NCBI RefSeq assembly: GCF_937997535.1
Contig: NZ_CALKTT010000093.1
Span: forward strand, 1 to 64,000
Direction of reading: 5' to 3'
DNA: 64,000 bases
Source: an uncultured Campylobacter sp.
Lineage (GTDB): Bacteria; Campylobacterota; Campylobacteria; Campylobacterales; Campylobacteraceae
Every line of letters starts with the position of its first letter. Positions within the stretch are counted from its first letter, which is position 1. Both the position numbers and the translations under genes were made by a program. The notes beneath the pieces are model-generated. The model worked only from the letters and a program-made list of their open reading frames with translations, did not search any database and was not told the origin of the DNA. Positions 9,303 through 18,622 of the stretch are shown here, piece by piece.

Positions 9303-9626
9303 ATGGGTCTAAATCACTATTTGATCGTCGCTGCGATGATGTTTGGGCTCGGGCTTGCGGGTATGATGAAGCGACGGAATTTAATAATGCTCTTTTTTTC
9401 GAGCGAAATTTTATTAAACGCCGCAAATTTGGCCCTCGTCGCCGTGGCGAAATTTTACGACAACATAAACGGCGAAATTTTTGCGCTTTTCATCGTAGCG
9501 ATCGCCGCGAGCGAGATGGCCGTGGGGTTAGGGCTACTCATCTTGTGGTATAAGAAGACGGGCAGCATCGAACTTGACAGCTTCGTAAATTTTAAAAATC
9601 CTTCTAAGGACGGGCCGGATGCTTGA
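9303..9626 (+). CDS. nuoK: NADH-quinone oxidoreductase subunit K
   Basis: NuoK is the smallest antiporter-related subunit of complex I. The 107-residue protein has three transmembrane helices with the two conserved membrane glutamates, one in FFSSEILLNAANLALV and one in IAASEMAVGLGLLIL. The ATG directly follows the nuoJ stop with a GAGGGG ribosome site inside nuoJ. It overlaps nuoL by eight bases. Length and motifs are standard. Confidence 0.97.
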   Translation: MGLNHYLIVAAMMFGLGLAGMMKRRNLIMLFFSSEILLNAANLALVAVAKFYDNINGEIFALFIVAIAASEMAVGLGLLILWYKKTGSIELDSFVNFKNPSKDGPDA

Positions 9627-11466
9627 TACCGTTTTTGTATGGCTCTTAATCGCCCTTTTTGCACCGCTTGCCTCGGCGATCTTCGCAGGCGTTTTCATTC
9701 GCGCCAAAGATAAGATGTTTATTGGCGTAGTCTGCTCGGCGCTGGTGATTTTAAGCACTATCGCGTCGCTTGCTTTGATGGAGCTCGTCTCTGACAACCG
9801 CCTAATCAGCGTAAGCTTAGCCGATTTCATAAGCACGGGATTTTTGGATGCAAAATTTAGCTTTCTCATAGATAGTGTAAGTGCGGTGATGATGGTGGTC
9901 GTAGGTATCGTATCCAGCGTCGTGCACGTGTATTCAATCTACTATATGTGGGATGATGAAAACTTCGCTAAATTTTTTAGCTTCCTGGGGCTTTTTGTAT
10001 TTTCGATGCTGGTTTTGGTAACGAGCGATAATTTTTTAGGGCTTTTCATCGGCTGGGAGGGGGTCGGACTCTGCTCGTGGCTGCTGATCGGCTTTTGGTA
10101 CAACAGGAGCAATTACAGCTGGTGCGCCAACGAGGCTTTCATAATGAACCGTATCGCAGACCTTGGGATGTTGCTTGGAATTTTTTTGATCTATTTAAAT
10201 TTCGGTTCGTTGCGCTACGAGGTGGTGTTTGCGAACGCAGCGAGCTTGGAGCCTGAAATTTTAACCCTGATCGCCGCACTTTTATTTATCGGCGCGATGG
10301 GCAAAAGCGCGCAGTTTCCGTTTCATACCTGGCTGGCCGACGCGATGGCGGGTCCGACGCCCGTATCCGCGCTTATTCACGCAGCGACGATGGTTACGGC
10401 GGGCGTTTATCTGGTAATCCGCGCAAACTCTATTTTCGCGCTCGCTCCCGAAGTAAGCGGTTTTATCGTCTGCTTGGGCGCTTTCGTGGCGGTCTTTGCG
10501 GCGTCGATGGCGCTGGTTCATAACGATCTTAAAAAAATCATCGCCTACTCCACGCTCTCGCAGCTTGGCTATATGTTCGTAGCTGCGGGGCTCGGGGCGT
10601 ATTGGATCGCGCTATTTCATCTGGCGACGCATGCGTTTTTCAAGGCACTTCTATTTTTGGGTGCGGGCAACGTAATGCACGCGATGAAAGATGATCTAAA
10701 CATCCAAAATATGGGCGGATTATATAAGTTTATGCGGCCGACGGCAATTTTAATGTGCATAGGCTCGCTCGCGCTTTGCGGATTTTATCCGTTCGCAGGC
10801 TTTTTCTCAAAAGATAAAATTTTAGAAGCGGCGTGGAGCGCGGACGCGTATTTTATCTGGGCGCTGCTGTTTGCAGGCGCTGCGATGACGACGTTTTACA
10901 GCGTGCGTCTAATAATGCTTGTGTTTTTTGGTAAGGCAAAATACTCGCACCATCCGCACGAGGCGAAAGGCTTTGCCCTCATCGCGATGGGCGTATTAGC
11001 CGTGCCTGCGGTGATCGCAGGCTTTTTCGAGCACGATTTTGCTGAGTTCGTGCTTAGCATACTGCCGGGCTTTAAAGCTTCGATCCCGCACGGCGTAGAG
11101 GTAATTTTGATCGCCCTAACGCTAGCGATGATAAGCGCGGTGGCGATCGGCACGATTTGGATATACGGCAAGGGTAAATTTAGCCAAAATTTAAAGAACT
11201 GCAAATTTTATAAAATTTTGATCGCTCAGTATTTTATCCCGCAAATTTATGAGCGCGTGATCGTGCGCGGATACGCCAAGCTTAGCGAGATCTGTGCTAA
11301 ATGCGACGGCGCGATCATAGACGCCAGCGTCGATCTGATCGCTCGCGTGGCGGTAAAAAGCGGCGAAGGTGCGGATCGTGCGAGCAATAGCGGAGATTTG
11401 AGCGCAAATTTAAGGTGGATGGTTTTGGGATCTTTCATTTTGCTGATTTTGGCGTTTGCGCTGTGA
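9619..11466 (+). CDS. nuoL: NADH-quinone oxidoreductase subunit L
   Basis: NuoL is the distal proton-pumping subunit, homologous to Mrp antiporters, with a long lateral helix. The 615-residue protein shows GWEGVGLCSWLLIGFWY (essential Glu), GAMGKSAQFPFHTWLADAMA, GPTPVSALIHAATMVTAGVY and AYSTLSQLGYMF, the expected order of conserved segments. The tail (about 520-615) has the lateral helix and a final transmembrane anchor. It overlaps nuoK; nuoM starts seven bases after its stop. Length is typical. Confidence 0.97.
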   Translation: MLDTVFVWLLIALFAPLASAIFAGVFIRAKDKMFIGVVCSALVILSTIASLALMELVSDNRLISVSLADFISTGFLDAKFSFLIDSVSAVMMVVVGIVSSVVHVYSIYYMWDDENFAKFFSFLGLFVFSMLVLVTSDNFLGLFIGWEGVGLCSWLLIGFWYNRSNYSWCANEAFIMNRIADLGMLLGIFLIYLNFGSLRYEVVFANAASLEPEILTLIAALLFIGAMGKSAQFPFHTWLADAMAGPTPVSALIHAATMVTAGVYLVIRANSIFALAPEVSGFIVCLGAFVAVFAASMALVHNDLKKIIAYSTLSQLGYMFVAAGLGAYWIALFHLATHAFFKALLFLGAGNVMHAMKDDLNIQNMGGLYKFMRPTAILMCIGSLALCGFYPFAGFFSKDKILEAAWSADAYFIWALLFAGAAMTTFYSVRLIMLVFFGKAKYSHHPHEAKGFALIAMGVLAVPAVIAGFFEHDFAEFVLSILPGFKASIPHGVEVILIALTLAMISAVAIGTIWIYGKGKFSQNLKNCKFYKILIAQYFIPQIYERVIVRGYAKLSEICAKCDGAIIDASVDLIARVAVKSGEGADRASNSGDLSANLRWMVLGSFILLILAFAL

Positions 11467-11473
11467 GGTGGGC

Positions 11474-13003
11474 ATGGAATACTTTTTAAGTTTGGTTATA
11501 TTTTTTCCGGCGGTAGCTGCGGTTTTAGGCTTTTTGATCGACGAAGCGAGCATCAAGACCTACGCCGTTACGATGAGCTTTATAGAGTTCGTGCTTTCGC
11601 TAGTTTTGTGGATACTCTATGAGCCGGTGGACGGCATCGCGTTTAGCGTGCTGCACCCTTTCATAAGCGAATACGGCATCAACTACTTCATCGGCGTGGA
11701 CGGAATTTCGCTGTTTTTAGTGATCCTAAGCACGCTGGTTACCTTTTTAGCGCTGCTTAGTCTAAGTATTAAAGAGCGCGCCAAAAATTTAATCATCTGC
11801 ATTCTATTTTTAGAAATGACGATGGTGGGCGTTTTTGTGGCGCTGGATGCGATTTTGTTTTACATCTTTTGGGAGCTTTCGCTCATTCCTATGCTCTATA
11901 TCATCGGCGCGTGGGGCAGCGGCAAGAGAATTTACGCTGCCGTGAAATTTTTCATCTACACTTTCCTGGGTTCGATGTTTCTACTTGTAGGACTCGTGGC
12001 GATGAGCTATTTCTATCACGAGGCTACGGGCGAGTACAGCTTTAATATCCTAGACTGGCAGAGCCTATCGCTGCCGCTTAGCACGCAAATTCCTCTGTTT
12101 TTGGCATTTTCGATCGCCTTTGCGATCAAGACCCCTTGCTTTCCTTTTCATACCTGGCTGCCGTATGCGCACGGGCAGGCCCCTACGATAGGCTCGGTTC
12201 TGCTTGCCGCGGTGCTTCTTAAGATGGGCACCTACGGCTTCGTGCGATTTTCGCTGCCGCTGTTTCCGGATGCGAGCGTCTATTTTAGCGGGATGATGTG
12301 CGCCGTAGCGATCGTTATGATCATCTACGCGAGCTTCATCGCCTTTGCGCAAAAGGACATCAAGCAGGTTATCGCGTATAGCTCGATCGCGCATATGGGC
12401 GTCATAATGCTAGGAATTTTTTCAATGAGCCGCGAAGGAATGAGCGGCGCGGTATTTTTGATGATAAGCCACGGTATCGTAAGCGGCGGGCTTTTTATGC
12501 TTGTAGGCTTTTTATACGACCGCAGGCATACGAAGCTTTTTAGCGAATTCGGCGGGCTTGCGCGGGTGATGCCGCTTTATGCGTTTTGCTTTTGCGTCGT
12601 GCTGCTGGGCTCGATAGGCCTTCCTCTTACGATCGGTTTCGTGGGAGAATTCTTAGGCCTTGTTGGGATTTTTAAAATAAGCTTTAGCTATGCGCTTTTG
12701 GGTGGACTCGGCATCATAATGGGCGCGATCTATTCGATGAATCTTTATAAAAAGACCTTCTTCGGCGCGCTCGTGCATGAGGAAAATAAAAAGCTAAGCG
12801 ATCTAAACAGAACCGAGCTTTGCTCTATCATCCCTATCTGCGTGCTGGTGGTAGCGCTGGGCGTCGCGCCGAATCTGATGCTAAAAAGCATCGAGCCCAG
12901 CGTGACGCAAAGCCTTGAGTTGATGTTTAACAAAGCCTCTCAAACCGCGACTCGCGCCTATATGGAAAAAGCAAATTTTAAGGTAAGAAGCGATGCAAAA
13001 TAA
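11474..13003 (+). CDS. nuoM: NADH-quinone oxidoreductase subunit M
   Basis: NuoM is the second antiporter-like proton-pumping subunit. Conserved segments are FYIFWELSLIPMLYIIGAWG (essential Glu), FAIKTPCFPFHTWLPYAHGQA and AYSSIAHMGVIMLGIFS. The frame opens at a TTG at 11456, inside nuoL, but the ATG at 11474 follows GAGGTGGGC and begins the typical hydrophobic N-terminus MEYFLSLVIFFP, giving 509 residues. It overlaps nuoN by 11 bases. Confidence 0.95.
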   Translation: MEYFLSLVIFFPAVAAVLGFLIDEASIKTYAVTMSFIEFVLSLVLWILYEPVDGIAFSVLHPFISEYGINYFIGVDGISLFLVILSTLVTFLALLSLSIKERAKNLIICILFLEMTMVGVFVALDAILFYIFWELSLIPMLYIIGAWGSGKRIYAAVKFFIYTFLGSMFLLVGLVAMSYFYHEATGEYSFNILDWQSLSLPLSTQIPLFLAFSIAFAIKTPCFPFHTWLPYAHGQAPTIGSVLLAAVLLKMGTYGFVRFSLPLFPDASVYFSGMMCAVAIVMIIYASFIAFAQKDIKQVIAYSSIAHMGVIMLGIFSMSREGMSGAVFLMISHGIVSGGLFMLVGFLYDRRHTKLFSEFGGLARVMPLYAFCFCVVLLGSIGLPLTIGFVGEFLGLVGIFKISFSYALLGGLGIIMGAIYSMNLYKKTFFGALVHEENKKLSDLNRTELCSIIPICVLVVALGVAPNLMLKSIEPSVTQSLELMFNKASQTATRAYMEKANFKVRSDAK

Positions 13004-14756
13004 TCTTTTAAATTTAGCCTCGATCGCGCCTATGGCGATACTTGGAGGATTTGCCCTGCTGATGCTCGCGGTTTCGCTTTTTGCGCGCACGCTATCGTAT
13101 AAATTTTACGCCGTCATCACGATACTGGCGCTAGCTCTGGGCTTCGGACTCGTTTTTGGATACAACAGCGGCATACGCGGGCTTTTTGACGTGATGCTGG
13201 TGGACGGAATCGCGACGCTATCGATGCTTATCATGCTCGCGGGCTCGATATTTTTCATCTTTCTGTCTTTGGGTGCAAGAAGCGCGCACGAGTACCACAC
13301 GGCGGAGTTTTTCGTGCTGTTTTTATTCGTGCTCGTGGGCTATGAGTTTATGGTCGCGAGCGAAAGCTTAATGATGATCCTCGTTGGGCTTGAGACAGGC
13401 TCGCTGGCGCTTTATACGCTAATCGCGCTTCACAACCGCGCCAGATCGGTCGAAGCGGCGCTAAAATACTTCATAATGGGCGCGCTGGGATCGGGCTTTT
13501 TCGCATTCGGCGCGGCGATGTTTTTTCTATCTACGGGCTCTATGGAAATTTCAAATATCGCGCAGATCGCCAAGAGTTCAAATTTACAAACCAGCGTCCT
13601 GCTTTTCGCCGCCTGCTCATTTATGATCGTCTCTATAGGATTTAAGCTCTCGCTGATCCCGTTTCACACCTGGACGCCCGACGTTTACGAGGGCGCGAGC
13701 TCCGCTATGGCGGGCTTTTTGTCCGTAGTGCCCAAGATCGCGGGCTTTGTCGTGGCGATCAGGCTGTTTGAAGCGCTGCAAAGCATCGGCGTGCAGTGGC
13801 TAAACATCGTGCTCTACGCCGTAGCGGTGCTTACGATGAGCCTATCAAACCTCATGGCGCTCGTGCAGCGCGACGTCAAACGGATGCTGGCTTTCAGCTC
13901 CGTTTCGCACGCAGGCTTCGTGCTCTGCGCGATCGTGATCGGCTCGACGCAGGCAAACGCCGCACTTTTCACCTACTGGATCCTATACGCCGCGGCGAAC
14001 CTCGGCGCGTTTGCGTTCATTTGGTGCGTGCGGCAAAGGCGCGCCCGCTCGTTAAATTTAAAATTTAAAACCCAAAGCCCCGTTTTAAATTTAAATGCAA
14101 ACGGCGAGGATGAGAGGAATTTTATCTCAAACGCAAAGCTTTCTTTTTCGCAAAATAACGAGCTAGGCGCTACCGGCGAGTTAAATTTAGGCGCGAGCTG
14201 GCAAGATTCAGCCTGCGCCGAGTGGAGCGTTAAAGCGAGCGAGCCAAATTTGAAAGCGATCGAGCTCTGCGCGGAAGCGAGCCTTTTCGGCACTAAAACT
14301 TGCGAGCCCGGCGCCGAAATTTCCGCGCAAAGCTCTAAATTTACAGCTCGCTTCGAGCATCCGTTTGAGAAATTTGACGGGCTGATCCGCACCCATCCGC
14401 TCTTTGCGCTATGCGCAGCGATTTTTATGCTCTCGCTTGCGGGCATTCCGCCGTTTAGCGTGTTTTGGGGCAAGATGTATCTGCTAAGCGCGGCGGTCAA
14501 TTCGGGCTACTTTGCCCTCGCCGTAATCATGGCGGTAAATAGCGCGCTCGCGCTGTATTACTACCTGCGCCTCATCGTACGTATGTTTTTGCACGAGCCG
14601 CAAAAGGACGCGGAGCTTGACGGCCCGCTGAGCGCGGTCTCGGTGCAGATAAAATTTGCCGTCGTGCTAGCTAGCGTGGCATGCGTGCTGGCGCCGTTTT
14701 TGGTAAAATTTCTAACCGGCGCGGTAAATAATTTCGTCTTTTTAAGCGGGTATTAG
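12993..14756 (+). CDS. nuoN: NADH-quinone oxidoreductase subunit N with an internal insert
   Basis: NuoN is the third antiporter-like subunit, nearest to NuoK. Family segments include LVGLETGSLALYTLIALHN, LSLIPFHTWTPDVYEGASS and LAFSSVSHAGFVLCAI. The protein is 587 residues, about 100 longer than usual. The excess lies between residues about 353 and 462 (bases 14050-14375), a hydrophilic stretch of Leu-Asn, Ser, Glu and Cys residues that separates two predicted helices; nine RAATTY hexamers occur in it. The following helix (FALCAAIFMLSLAGIPPF) is normal, so the insert is an extra-membrane loop. It is the last nuo gene. Confidence 0.95.
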   Translation: MQNNLLNLASIAPMAILGGFALLMLAVSLFARTLSYKFYAVITILALALGFGLVFGYNSGIRGLFDVMLVDGIATLSMLIMLAGSIFFIFLSLGARSAHEYHTAEFFVLFLFVLVGYEFMVASESLMMILVGLETGSLALYTLIALHNRARSVEAALKYFIMGALGSGFFAFGAAMFFLSTGSMEISNIAQIAKSSNLQTSVLLFAACSFMIVSIGFKLSLIPFHTWTPDVYEGASSAMAGFLSVVPKIAGFVVAIRLFEALQSIGVQWLNIVLYAVAVLTMSLSNLMALVQRDVKRMLAFSSVSHAGFVLCAIVIGSTQANAALFTYWILYAAANLGAFAFIWCVRQRRARSLNLKFKTQSPVLNLNANGEDERNFISNAKLSFSQNNELGATGELNLGASWQDSACAEWSVKASEPNLKAIELCAEASLFGTKTCEPGAEISAQSSKFTARFEHPFEKFDGLIRTHPLFALCAAIFMLSLAGIPPFSVFWGKMYLLSAAVNSGYFALAVIMAVNSALALYYYLRLIVRMFLHEPQKDAELDGPLSAVSVQIKFAVVLASVACVLAPFLVKFLTGAVNNFVFLSGY

Positions 14757-14778
14757 AGTTTTAGTGTTACATAGAGTT

Positions 14779-14790
14779 GCGCTATAGCGC
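14779..14790. repeat. Perfect 12-bp palindrome at the end of the nuo operon
   Basis: GCGCTATAGCGC lies 23 bases after the nuoN stop and before the AT-rich gene that follows. It may be the remains of a terminator stem or a protein site; there is no run of T directly after it. It marks the change of base composition between the nuo operon and the inserted gene. Confidence 0.5.
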
Positions 14791-14819
14791 CATATAAATT
14801 TATTATTAAAAGAAATTAA

Positions 14820-16703
14820 ATGAAACTAAAAAGTTTGATATTGAAAAATTTTAGGTCGTATAAAGATGTAAAAATACTTTTTGATAAAAGTATGAATGTT
14901 ATCATTGGGCAAAATGATGTAGGAAAATCTACTATATTAGAAGCTTTGGATATTTTTCTTGAAGGCGGTACAATAAAAATAGATATGACCGATTTTAGTA
15001 AGAATTCTGAAGGTGGTACAATTATTATAGGTGCAGAATTTATGGTTGATGGTGAAAAGGAAATTTTAATAGATGCCTCTAATAAAACAAAATTGAGAGA
15101 TGAACATCTTTTGAATAACGATAACTCTTTAGAGATAGTAAAAGAATTTGAAATCAAAAATGAAAAATTACAAAAGGAAAAAGTATTTATAAAAGCGCAG
15201 TATCCGAAGGAATACTCCAATGAGCCTCTAATTAACATGAAAATTACTGACTTAAAAAAGAAACTAAATGAGAAATTTAATGAAGAAGAGGTTAAAGATA
15301 TAGATAAACGAACTAATGCTGAAATAAGAAAGGCGTTATATGGCAAGGCGAGCAATGAATTCGAAGAAATAAAAATTGATATAACGAAAGAAGATGCCAA
15401 AGCCATATGGGAGCAGTTAAAAAAATGGTTGCCTTTATATTTTTTATTTCAGAGCGATAGAGCAAATAAAGATAGCGATGCCGATATACAGAATCCCTTA
15501 AAAAGTGCAACAAAAATAGCCGTAGCTAAATTTGAAGAACAATTTAATATGATAAAAAGTCAATTAGAAGAGGAACTAACAAGAATAGGCAACGAGACAA
15601 TAGATAAAATGAGGGAAATGGGGCTAGAAAATACAAATTCTTTAAAACCCCAAATTAGTAATAAAAGCCTAGATACTTTATTTTCATTTAGTTTGGAAAG
15701 CGACAATGGGATTGCCTTAAATAAAAGAGGAAGCGGTTTTAGAAGAATGGTGCTATTAAATTATTTCAGAGCCGAGGCTGAAAGAAAGCTAGATAGTGAT
15801 GAAAACAAGGATAAGGATATAATTTATGCCATAGAAGAACCGGAAACCGCACAGCATCCAAATCATCAAAAAATGCTTATAGAAGCATTAAAAGAGCTAT
15901 CTTGTAAAGATAACTACCAACTTGTACTCACAACTCATACTCCAGAAATAGCAAAAATGGTTGATGAAGAAAATTTGATATTAGTTAGTAAAGTGAACGA
16001 TGTTGCTATTATTAATAATGGAGGTAATAAGCTTGATTTAATAGCCGATACATTAGGAATTTTGCCAAGTATTCATCCTGAAAAAATTCAAAAATTAAAA
16101 GTAGTCGTATGTGTTGAAGGTTATACGGATATTGAATTTCTTAAAAATATTAATAAAAACATTATAGATTTTAAAAATATAGTTGACTTAGAAAATGAAG
16201 CTATATTGATGATTTTTTTAGGCGGTGCCTCTATTCAACATTATGTAAACTATAATTATTTAGTAAAATTGAATATCCCGCAGATTCATATATATGATAG
16301 CGATTATAATCAAAAAGACACAGCTAAACATTATCAGTACCAAAAGTATTTAGATAAAGTTATAAATTCTGGCAACATAGGCTATCTTACAAGGAAGGCT
16401 GAAATAGAAAACTACATACATCCAGATTTAATTAAAAGCGTTTATTTAATAGAAACTTGTTTTCACAATAAAAGTGACGGTTGGTTAGAAGAATGGAATA
16501 GTCTTGATTTATCAAATTTTATTAATCAAAATGTAGATAAGACAAATAAAGATATAGAACCTATATCCAGTCCTAGAACATCAAAAAAATACATAGCTAC
16601 TGAGCTTTCAAAGCAACTTACAAAAGAAATGCTTGAAGAGCTTGATGCTTTTGATGAAATAAAAGGGTGGTTCGAAAAAATAGCGGAGCTAATCAATAAA
16701 TAA
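14820..16703 (+). CDS. OLD-family ATP-dependent endonuclease (ABC ATPase plus TOPRIM)
   Basis: A 627-residue protein with an ABC/SMC-type ATPase followed by a TOPRIM nuclease. Seen: Walker A GQNDVGKST (about 31-39), a coiled middle, a signature-like region NKRGSGFRRM (about 301), Walker B with IIYAIEEPETAQHP (about 335-350), the H-loop-like LVLTTHTPEIA, and TOPRIM motifs VVCVEGYTDIEFL (about 434) and HIYDSDYN (about 495). This is the architecture of OLD nucleases, which act in phage interference. No UvrD-like helicase sits next to it, so it is a lone (class 1-like) OLD and not a Gabija pair. The gene is much richer in A+T than its neighbours and separates nuoN from miaA, which suggests horizontal gain. 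The ribosome site is weak. Confidence 0.85.
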   Translation: MKLKSLILKNFRSYKDVKILFDKSMNVIIGQNDVGKSTILEALDIFLEGGTIKIDMTDFSKNSEGGTIIIGAEFMVDGEKEILIDASNKTKLRDEHLLNNDNSLEIVKEFEIKNEKLQKEKVFIKAQYPKEYSNEPLINMKITDLKKKLNEKFNEEEVKDIDKRTNAEIRKALYGKASNEFEEIKIDITKEDAKAIWEQLKKWLPLYFLFQSDRANKDSDADIQNPLKSATKIAVAKFEEQFNMIKSQLEEELTRIGNETIDKMREMGLENTNSLKPQISNKSLDTLFSFSLESDNGIALNKRGSGFRRMVLLNYFRAEAERKLDSDENKDKDIIYAIEEPETAQHPNHQKMLIEALKELSCKDNYQLVLTTHTPEIAKMVDEENLILVSKVNDVAIINNGGNKLDLIADTLGILPSIHPEKIQKLKVVVCVEGYTDIEFLKNINKNIIDFKNIVDLENEAILMIFLGGASIQHYVNYNYLVKLNIPQIHIYDSDYNQKDTAKHYQYQKYLDKVINSGNIGYLTRKAEIENYIHPDLIKSVYLIETCFHNKSDGWLEEWNSLDLSNFINQNVDKTNKDIEPISSPRTSKKYIATELSKQLTKEMLEELDAFDEIKGWFEKIAELINK

Positions 16704-16750
16704 ATTGCATAGTGTTTTAAAAATCAAAGAATTTTAAGTAGAGCCAAATG

Positions 16751-17677
16751 TCAAGTTAAAGTTTTTAAAATTTCAGAATATAAGCTTTCGAGCGGCGCTG
16801 AAATTTTATCCGCGAACTGCGAGCGATTGAAGGTGCGCTGGCGCTTTGCAAGCTGTACCGTGTGCAGGCTTACGAGCTGCTCGCACTGCGCCCGCGAGAT
16901 CTGCCCGCGCAAAAGCTGCCCGCACTCCTTTAGCCCGATGCAGCCTAGCGCCCTACACTCTGAGCCGTAGCGAGCGAATAAAAACTCCGCTTCCTCCAAA
17001 AGCCCGCGCTCAAACATCGCCTTCGTGCGCACCTCGATACGTCCTGCAAGCCATTGCTTGGGCGCCTCGATCTCAAAAATTTTAATATCCGAAATTACTG
17101 GCGGAGCGGTGTTCTCGCGCAGAAATTTACTCGGCGCCTCGCCGCAAAATTTATAGATACTTAGCCATTTTTTTAAACGAAAACTGTCTGCTGCGCTAAG
17201 CTTTGCGGCAAATTCCGGATCGATCCGCAGCGCTAGAGTGTAAATTTCATCGTTTGAAATTTCGCTTTTAAAATCGGGAACCTTCGGCGCCAGCCCGCTT
17301 AGCATCGCTTTGAGATAAAACCCGCTGCCGCCCGTGATTATCAAAGGCGCGCCGCTAAGCTCCGCGAAAGCCCGCGCAGCTGCGTATTCTTTGATAAACT
17401 CGCCGACGCTGAAGTACTCGTTTGGATAGATTAAATTTACGCCGAAGTGCCTGATCTCGCGCAGCTGCTCCTTGCTTGGCTTGGCGCTTGTGATGTCGAT
17501 CTGCCGGTAAATGCAGAGCGAATCGAGGCTCAAAATCACGGCGCCGATTTCGCGCGCGATACTTAGCGCAAGATCGCTTTTGCCGCTTGCGGTGGTGCCG
17601 ATGATCGCGATCTGCGGGCTTGCATGCGAGTTTTGATTTTGGCTCAAGGCGTTTCCTTTCGTAAATTTTTCGTTCAA
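16751..17677 (-). CDS. miaA: tRNA dimethylallyltransferase
   Basis: MiaA adds a dimethylallyl group to A37 of tRNAs that read codons starting with U. The 308-residue protein has the P-loop [17 protein letters not shown] (about 25-41), [20 protein letters not shown] with the catalytic Asp region, and [18 protein letters not shown]. It reads towards the inserted nuclease gene and diverges from mqnP, overlapping the mqnP promoter region. About 20 N-terminal residues before the P-loop are rich in Asn and Gln; an internal start would also be possible. Confidence 0.95.
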   Translation of the reverse strand: MNEKFTKGNALSQNQNSHASPQIAIIGTTASGKSDLALSIAREIGAVILSLDSLCIYRQIDITSAKPSKEQLREIRHFGVNLIYPNEYFSVGEFIKEYAAARAFAELSGAPLIITGGSGFYLKAMLSGLAPKVPDFKSEISNDEIYTLALRIDPEFAAKLSAADSFRLKKWLSIYKFCGEAPSKFLRENTAPPVISDIKIFEIEAPKQWLAGRIEVRTKAMFERGLLEEAEFLFARYGSECRALGCIGLKECGQLLRGQISRAQCEQLVSLHTVQLAKRQRTFNRSQFADKISAPLESLYSEILKTLT

Positions 17678-17715
17678 ATTATATCAAATTTAGAGCTATT
17701 CTTACTTTTTTTTGA

Positions 17716-17721
17716 TACAAT
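17716..17721 (+). promoter_or_regulatory. Extended -10 promoter of mqnP
   Basis: TACAAT preceded by TTTGA after a T-rich stretch, 22 bases before the mqnP start. It fits the Campylobacter sigma70 pattern, in which a T-rich upstream region and an extended -10 box replace the -35 element. Confidence 0.55.
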
Positions 17722-17743
17722 GGTGCCCAAAATAAGGGGCGAA

Positions 17744-18613
17744 ATGGCTAAATTTAAAGAAATTTTATCCGATATCAACGAATTAATAGTTTTTAAACAT
17801 TCGGTTTTCGCGCTGCCGTTTATCTTTACGGCGATGATTACTGCGAGCAAGCTGCAAAACGGCTCGATATGGTTCGGCTGGAAGTTGCTTTTTTTAGGGA
17901 TTTTATGCGCGGTAAGCGCTAGAAGCTTCGCGATGGCGCTAAATCGTTACTTGGACGAGGATATCGACCGTGCCAATCCGCGCTGCGCTTCGCGCCCTAG
18001 CGTGGACGGACGGATCGGGCGCAGGAATTTACTGCTTTTCATCATCGCAAACGCAGTGGTTTTCATAGCGGTTTCGGCGCTTATAAATCCTTTGGCGCTT
18101 AAGCTTTCGGTGCCGATTTTAGCGGCATTGGGCGGGTATTCATATTTTAAACGCTTTAGCGAGACCGCGCATTTAATGCTCGGCTTTTGCTTAGGGCTTG
18201 CGCCGATTGCGGGAGCGATCGCCGTTAGTGGCGTAATTCCGCTATGGTCGGTACTGCTGTGCTTTGGAGTAGTATTTTGGGTAGGCGGCTTTGACGTGTT
18301 GTATTCGCTTCAAGATATGGAATTTGACCGCACGGCTGGGCTTTACAGCATTCCTGCGCTTTACGGCAAGGAAGCCTCGATGTTTATCTCCAAAATTTTT
18401 CACGCCGTGGCGGTGCTTTTTTGGCTACTGTTTTGCGCGGCGGCAAATTTAGGCTTTTTTGCCTATCTGGGCGTGGCTGCGTGCGCGACGATCCTGTACT
18501 TCGAGCATAGGATCGTGCAGAAAGATTTTAACAAGATTGATCGCGCGTTTTTCACGCTCAACGGCTACTTGGGCATCGCCTTTTTTGCTTTTGTTTTTGT
18601 AAATTTATTTTAA
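17744..18613 (+). CDS. mqnP: Menaquinone biosynthesis prenyltransferase (UbiA family)
   Basis: A 289-residue membrane prenyltransferase of the UbiA family. In Campylobacter, which makes menaquinone by the futalosine route, the member beside miaA is taken as MqnP, acting on a naphthoate intermediate. The two Asp-rich sites are visible: NRYLDEDIDRANPR (about 67-80) and DVLYSLQDMEFDRTAG (about 182-197), with about eight hydrophobic helices. The frame is open from 17624, but the ATG at 17744 follows AAGGGGC and begins at the conserved N-terminus. The assignment to MqnP and not 4-hydroxybenzoate transferase rests on family and taxon. Confidence 0.88.
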   Translation: MAKFKEILSDINELIVFKHSVFALPFIFTAMITASKLQNGSIWFGWKLLFLGILCAVSARSFAMALNRYLDEDIDRANPRCASRPSVDGRIGRRNLLLFIIANAVVFIAVSALINPLALKLSVPILAALGGYSYFKRFSETAHLMLGFCLGLAPIAGAIAVSGVIPLWSVLLCFGVVFWVGGFDVLYSLQDMEFDRTAGLYSIPALYGKEASMFISKIFHAVAVLFWLLFCAAANLGFFAYLGVAACATILYFEHRIVQKDFNKIDRAFFTLNGYLGIAFFAFVFVNLF

Positions 18614-18622
18614 GGAACCCCT

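Noticed and set aside
14820..16703. Gabija (GajA) system
   Set aside because: The ATPase-TOPRIM layout fits GajA, but no UvrD-like GajB is adjacent; miaA follows on the other strand. Called a lone OLD nuclease instead.
14762..16716. TAGTGTT direct repeats as target-site duplication
   Set aside because: Seven bases in AT-rich sequence is too short to exclude chance, and there are no transposon ends.
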